64,000 nt of DNA from Roseiarcus sp036489975 (lineage in GTDB: Bacteria > Pseudomonadota > Alphaproteobacteria > Rhizobiales > Beijerinckiaceae): the NCBI GenBank assembly GCA_036489975.1, contig DASXES010000110.1, positions 62,001-126,000 on the forward strand, read 5' to 3'. Below, piece after piece: positions 60,710 through 64,000 of the stretch. The number at the start of each line of letters is the position of its first letter. Position 1 is the first letter of the stretch. A program made the translations under genes and the position numbers. Under the pieces are notes generated by a model, which was given only the letters and a program-made list of their open reading frames with translations, was not told the DNA's origin and ran no database searches.

Positions 60710-62008
60710 TCAGAATTCGAAGAGCGCATCGCGAAAATCTTTTGTTGGATAGGCGCTGCGAACCAGACCTTGCGCCTGCAGCGCCGGGACCAGACCGTCG
60801 GTGATCTCGGCGACAGTGCGTCGGCTGATCGGCGCACTGATCATGAAGCCGTCGCCCCCGACCTCCGCCATGACCTCGCCCATGACGGACGCCACGCGAT
60901 CTGGTGTTCCGAACACATCTTCGAAGCCGAAACGGAAATTCTTGGCGATCTCGCGCAACGTGCTCCCCTGGGCGAGGAAGCGACCGAGCGTGCCTTGTTG
61001 ACCGTTTGTGGTGAGGGCCCCCAGGGGCTCGTCCAGGTCGAATTTCGCGAAGTCGATATCGGTGAGACTGGCCATCACCGCGAGATCGTTCTGGGGGGAT
61101 GCAGCCCTCGCCTCCTGCTTGCGGTCGTATTTCGCCTTGGCCTCCTCGCTCGTCTCGCCAAGGATAGGCGAGAACAAGAACATCACCTTGCAGGCATCGG
61201 CGTCGCGTCCTTGTGCAGCCACACGATTTCGCATGTCCGCGCGGAACGCTTTCATCTCTCCGACTGTCCCCAGCGCCGCGACCACGACGTCCATGTGCTT
61301 GGCGGCGAAGGCCCGCCCCTGGGGCGAGCCGCCGGCTTGCACCAGCACGGGCCGGCCGTGAGCGGGACGGGCTGTATTCAATGGCCCGCGCGACGCGAAG
61401 AACGCGCCCTTGTGGTCAATGGTCCGAACCTTGGCGGGATCGACGAAGACGCCCCGCTTACGGTCCATGACAATCGCGTCCGCATCCCAGGATGACCACA
61501 GCTTCGTGACCACATCGACGAATTCGTCGGCCATCTCATATCGACTATCGTGCTCGATATGCTCGTCCAGACCGAAGTTTTGCGCCGCCCGCTGCGCTGT
61601 CGAGGTCACAAAATTGCAGCCAACGCGGCCCTCCGACATGAGATCGAGCGTGGCGATCAGCCTCGCGAGAAGGAAGGGCGGATAGAAGGATGTCGATATG
61701 GTCGGCACGACGCCAAGATGGGTCGTCGCCTGTGTGATGAGCGGCACCAGGGGCAACGGATCGTTCTTCGGCACTCGAGCCGCGGCCTTCAGGTAGTAAT
61801 CCATCGACGAACCGTAGCTGTCGGGGACGAAAGACGAGTCCTCGAGAAGCAGAAAGTCGAAACAGGCGCGCTCAAGGGCCTGCGCGAGCCCGATATGCAG
61901 ATCTGGCTTCATCCAATCTCGCGCGAGGGTCCCGCCCCATGGCTGGCTCCAGCCATGCACGCCGAAGCTGTTGCTCAGGAACCAGCCCAGGTGAAACTGT
62001 GCCGCCAC
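60710..62008 (-). CDS. LLM-class flavin monooxygenase (NtaA/SnaA/DszA type)
   Basis: 432 residues from GTG 62008, preceded by GAGGAG at six bases; the GTG at 62053 lacks a ribosome site. FMNH2-dependent oxygenase in the luciferase-like superfamily. QFHLGWFLSNSFGVHGWSQP, DFLLLEDSSF, GVVPTISTSFYPPFLLARLI and VGCNFVTSTAQRAAQNFG are the nitrilotriacetate-monooxygenase group landmarks, with PVLVQAGGSPQGRAFAAKHM later. Such enzymes need a separate flavin reductase; one is encoded nearby (63534). They attack amine, sulfone or sulfonate compounds. The substrate is unknown. Confidence 0.88.
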   Translation of the reverse strand: MAAQFHLGWFLSNSFGVHGWSQPWGGTLARDWMKPDLHIGLAQALERACFDFLLLEDSSFVPDSYGSSMDYYLKAAARVPKNDPLPLVPLITQATTHLGVVPTISTSFYPPFLLARLIATLDLMSEGRVGCNFVTSTAQRAAQNFGLDEHIEHDSRYEMADEFVDVVTKLWSSWDADAIVMDRKRGVFVDPAKVRTIDHKGAFFASRGPLNTARPAHGRPVLVQAGGSPQGRAFAAKHMDVVVAALGTVGEMKAFRADMRNRVAAQGRDADACKVMFLFSPILGETSEEAKAKYDRKQEARAASPQNDLAVMASLTDIDFAKFDLDEPLGALTTNGQQGTLGRFLAQGSTLREIAKNFRFGFEDVFGTPDRVASVMGEVMAEVGGDGFMISAPISRRTVAEITDGLVPALQAQGLVRSAYPTKDFRDALFEF

Positions 62009-62201
62009 ATTGGTCTCCTCGCTGCTGGAATTGGATCTGCACAAGTTGCTCACCCTTGCGCCGGATCTCCAGGTGAAGCTGACGACTCAAACCGTTGTTG
62101 GCGCCCAGGGCTCGGTCCGTGCGTCGTGGCCTAGTGGTGAGTTTCGGTCGCAATGAGCGGTCGACTCCGTACCAGCCCTTGACGCTTGTGCGCGCCGCGC
62201 T

Positions 62202-63143
62202 TCACGCCTTCCTGTCGCCGATCGCCGGCGCGCCGCTCTCGGCGGCGCCGAGAAATTTCTGCTCCCACCAGGTAAACAGGATGTCGCGCAGCGCAGCGCC
62301 GTCGTCCGCTCCGTAGACGGGCAGGCGGAGGCGATCGAGCATCGCGGCCTCCTCGTCGGAGAGTTCGATCGCGACGTCTTGGAGGCGGATCGGCGTATTG
62401 ACGAACTCGGCGACGTAAGCAGGATCGCGGCTCAGCTTGCGCTCCGTTTTGATCGTCGGGTTGCGAAAGTCCTTCGGCGTCCGCTGGCTTTTCAGCACGG
62501 GCGTCTTCGGCGCCGCCGCGAGATCCGCATCTGTCGCCTCGAACAGCGTGAGCCTGATCGGCTTCAGGGCAAAGTTGCTCGTGCGCATGACGTCGGCGCC
62601 GCAAACATTGGGGACAGCGAGAACGTCGACCAGCGCCAGGAGGTCGACATGGTCGCCTGGCTTCGTGTCCTGGCGGGTGATGGTCGCGCGCCCGTCGCGG
62701 CTGATCTCGGTGGACATGAAGAGGTTGAAGCTGTCGTGCACGTCATCGGGCGTGAGGCCGTACTCGCGCTGCGCCTCCGCCTGGATGTCATGGCAATTGG
62801 TATGGGCGTCGAAGCCGTAGGCGCTCTCATAGACATAGGCGCTGCAACGCGGAAACAGCACGTCGTTGCGCCCGACGCTGTCCTCGAGAATGTACATGAG
62901 CGCGCGCTCGCGCGGCGGCGCGGACCATAAGAAGTCGCCCTTGGTCGGGTGGAAGCCATGCACCGTTCGGGTGCGGCCGCAATGCATGAATTCCTTGTAG
63001 TCATGAAGGTTGAAGCAATTGAAGTCGACGCATTGCAGGCCTTCGATCTGCTCGATGCGAAGGATCTGCCCGGCCCTGACTTCGAGCGCCTTGCCGGTTC
63101 CCGGCTCCAGGACCATCGTGAGCAGGACATTCCGGTCCATCAT
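62202..63143 (-). CDS. DUF1989 (urea-carboxylase-associated-like) protein
   Basis: 313 residues. Single DUF1989 domain: LEVRAGQILRIEQIEGLQCV, DYKEFMHCGRTRTVHGFHPT, CHDIQAEAQREYGLTPDDVH and HDSFNLFMSTEISRDGR. The metal-binding Cys and His that characterise the domain are present (FNCFNLHDY, CGADVM). DUF1989 proteins accompany urea amidolyase and other amide/urea pathways; their reaction is not settled. The ATG (63143) overlaps the stop of the RHH gene (ATGA), so both are coupled. It precedes the LLM monooxygenase on the same strand, 193 bases away. Confidence 0.85.
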   Translation of the reverse strand: MMDRNVLLTMVLEPGTGKALEVRAGQILRIEQIEGLQCVDFNCFNLHDYKEFMHCGRTRTVHGFHPTKGDFLWSAPPRERALMYILEDSVGRNDVLFPRCSAYVYESAYGFDAHTNCHDIQAEAQREYGLTPDDVHDSFNLFMSTEISRDGRATITRQDTKPGDHVDLLALVDVLAVPNVCGADVMRTSNFALKPIRLTLFEATDADLAAAPKTPVLKSQRTPKDFRNPTIKTERKLSRDPAYVAEFVNTPIRLQDVAIELSDEEAAMLDRLRLPVYGADDGAALRDILFTWWEQKFLGAAESGAPAIGDRKA

Positions 63144-63295
63144 CGGGCGGCGCCCTTGCCCTGTTTCGCGGCCTGTTCACGGAGCGCCTTGCGGATGAGC
63201 GCGACACGGTCCGCCGCCTCGCCGCGCTGAATCGTCCGATCGAGGAGTTCCAGCTGCTGCTGGTTGAGGCGCACAACCACCGTTCTTCCCGCCAT
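63140..63295 (-). CDS. Ribbon-helix-helix regulator-like small protein
   Basis: 51 residues from ATG 63295 behind GGGGAG. RTVVVRLNQQQLELLDRTIQ, then SRVALIRKALREQA-like wording (ADRVALIRKALREQAAKQG), is a beta strand followed by two helices, the CopG/MetJ-type fold. Its TGA overlaps the DUF1989 ATG, so it is probably the local regulator. A palindrome at 63413 lies upstream in the divergent gap. Confidence 0.65.
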   Translation of the reverse strand: MAGRTVVVRLNQQQLELLDRTIQRGEAADRVALIRKALREQAAKQGKGAAR

Positions 63296-63412
63296 CCCGC
63301 TCCCCTCGCTCGCTCGCCCGCGCGACCTCGTGCGCAGCGTTATGTCGCGAAAATAATTGCCAGAAAAGGACAAAGGTTAGGCTGGAGCGGGTCACTTTTC
63401 GCCCAGGGACGC

Positions 63413-63426
63413 CGCTTTTTAAAGCG
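63413..63426. promoter_or_regulatory. Palindrome in the divergent gap before the RHH gene and flavin reductase
   Basis: CGCTTT-TT-AAAGCG is a perfect 6-bp inverted repeat with a two-base centre. Lying between the RHH/DUF1989 unit and the flavin reductase gene, it is a candidate operator for the RHH protein. Confidence 0.4.
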
Positions 63427-63533
63427 CCTGCTGACGCTGCGCCGAACCGGCGCGATATTTGCTCATGCGGCGTTACGAAGTCTTCACTCGGGACGCGCAA
63501 GCGCCTCTTTGCACATACGGGCGCCCGCTCCCC

Positions 63534-64000
63534 ATGAAACTCGACGCCGACCCGACGATCGCCGAACCCGCTTCCTCGCATGTGCACTTCAATTTCTCCC
63601 AGCTCTCTGCGCGCGATCGCTATAAGCTTCTCATTGGAACCGTTATTCCGCGCCCGATCGCTTTCGTCACGACGGTCGATGAGCATGGCGTGGTCAACGC
63701 GGCGCCGTTCAGCTTCTTCAATTGCCTGTCTGCAGACCCGGCCATCGTGGTCATCGGGGTCGAGAATCATCCAGACATGCGCCACAAGGACACCGGCCAC
63801 AATGTTCGCGTGACCGAGGAGTTCACCGTCAATATCGTCGACGACGCGTTGGTCAAAGGCATGAACGTCTGTGCCGTTCCTTTTCCGCCAGACGTCGACG
63901 AACTCGCCATGGCGGGTCTCACACCCGTGAAAGGCGTTCACGTCGCTTGCCCACGCATCGCCGAGGCGCCGGCGGCGCTCGAATGCCGACGCTACATGAC
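63534..64000 (+). CDS. Flavin reductase family protein (3' end outside window)
   Basis: 155 residues are visible from ATG 63534, with no stop before the end of the window. The FMN-binding split-barrel of the DIM6/NtaB family is shown by LIGTVIPRPIAFVTTVDEHG, NAAPFSFFNCLSADPAIVVI and VTEEFTVNIVDDALVKGMNV with LECRRYM. These enzymes reduce FMN with NAD(P)H to feed an LLM monooxygenase, such as the one at 60710, or act as flavoredoxins. It is divergent from the RHH gene. Confidence 0.85.
   Translation, partial: MKLDADPTIAEPASSHVHFNFSQLSARDRYKLLIGTVIPRPIAFVTTVDEHGVVNAAPFSFFNCLSADPAIVVIGVENHPDMRHKDTGHNVRVTEEFTVNIVDDALVKGMNVCAVPFPPDVDELAMAGLTPVKGVHVACPRIAEAPAALECRRYM

Overview
The window is high-GC chromosomal DNA from an alphaproteobacterium, most likely of the Hyphomicrobiales (Rhizobiales). 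The evidence is gene content and order: dusB(nifR3)-ntrB-ntrC, addB-addA, cobC/cobD named and arranged as in rhizobia, a Rhizobium-type L-asparaginase II, two small DUF465 proteins and an OprB-type porin. A PQQ alcohol/methanol dehydrogenase carrying the lanthanide-type Asp-x-Asp signature, with a cytochrome c beside it, is consistent with a methylotroph or facultative methylotroph (Beijerinckiaceae/Methylocystaceae-like), but the family assignment is an inference. No tRNA, rRNA, CRISPR array or intact mobile element was recognised.

Layout. 1-3.7 kb: end of a GST gene, a frameshifted lipoprotein gene in AT-richer DNA, then pckA (gluconeogenic PEP carboxykinase). 3.7-4.8 kb: a non-coding junkyard with a long inverted repeat, a REP-like palindrome and a degenerate transposase tail. 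4.8-15.4 kb: a TAXI-type binding protein with a small partner, addB-addA (double-strand break repair) and the head-to-head cobC/cobD pair (cobalamin side chain and ring closure). 15.5-20 kb: small secreted proteins, an FG-GAP pseudogene, a CBS-BON protein, asparaginase and an ankyrin protein. 20-26 kb: cytochrome c and PQQ dehydrogenase, divergent from acoABC (thiamine-dependent 2-oxo/acetoin dehydrogenase). 26-34.6 kb: a SorC regulator, rlmN, a porin, an odd CoA-transferase-like protein, guaC, a GST, an SDR and a VOC protein. 34.8-37.2 kb: a membrane sensor fused to a trehalose-6-phosphate synthase-like enzyme. 37.3-48 kb: two paralogous helix-turn-helix proteins of unknown role, guaB, a LysR/TDT transporter pair, acyl-CoA dehydrogenase, an RsmB-type methyltransferase and a PEP-CTERM protein. 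48.4-60 kb: a GST-fold (possibly FzlA) protein, cupin, queG, two DUF465 proteins, the cysK-alaX-sseA operon, a YdcF protein and dusB-ntrB-ntrC. 60.3-64 kb: a small secreted protein, then an LLM flavin monooxygenase, a DUF1989 protein with an RHH partner, and a divergent flavin reductase that runs off the end.

How the parts may work together. Housekeeping functions dominate (DNA repair, purine nucleotides, tRNA/rRNA modification, nitrogen control). Periplasmic oxidation by the PQQ enzyme probably feeds electrons to c-type cytochrome. acoABC and pckA point to growth on C2-C4 compounds. The last four genes look like a catabolic cluster for a nitrogen- or sulfur-containing organic compound. The most unusual material is non-coding. 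At least three families of dispersed repeats recur across the window (about 48 bp at 37281 and 59998; ATTACGGTGACAG at 4017, 4138, 37953 and 60350; about 80 bp at 4642 and 52052). A four-copy TAAACGCTAG array lies just behind one of the two paralogous helix-turn-helix genes.
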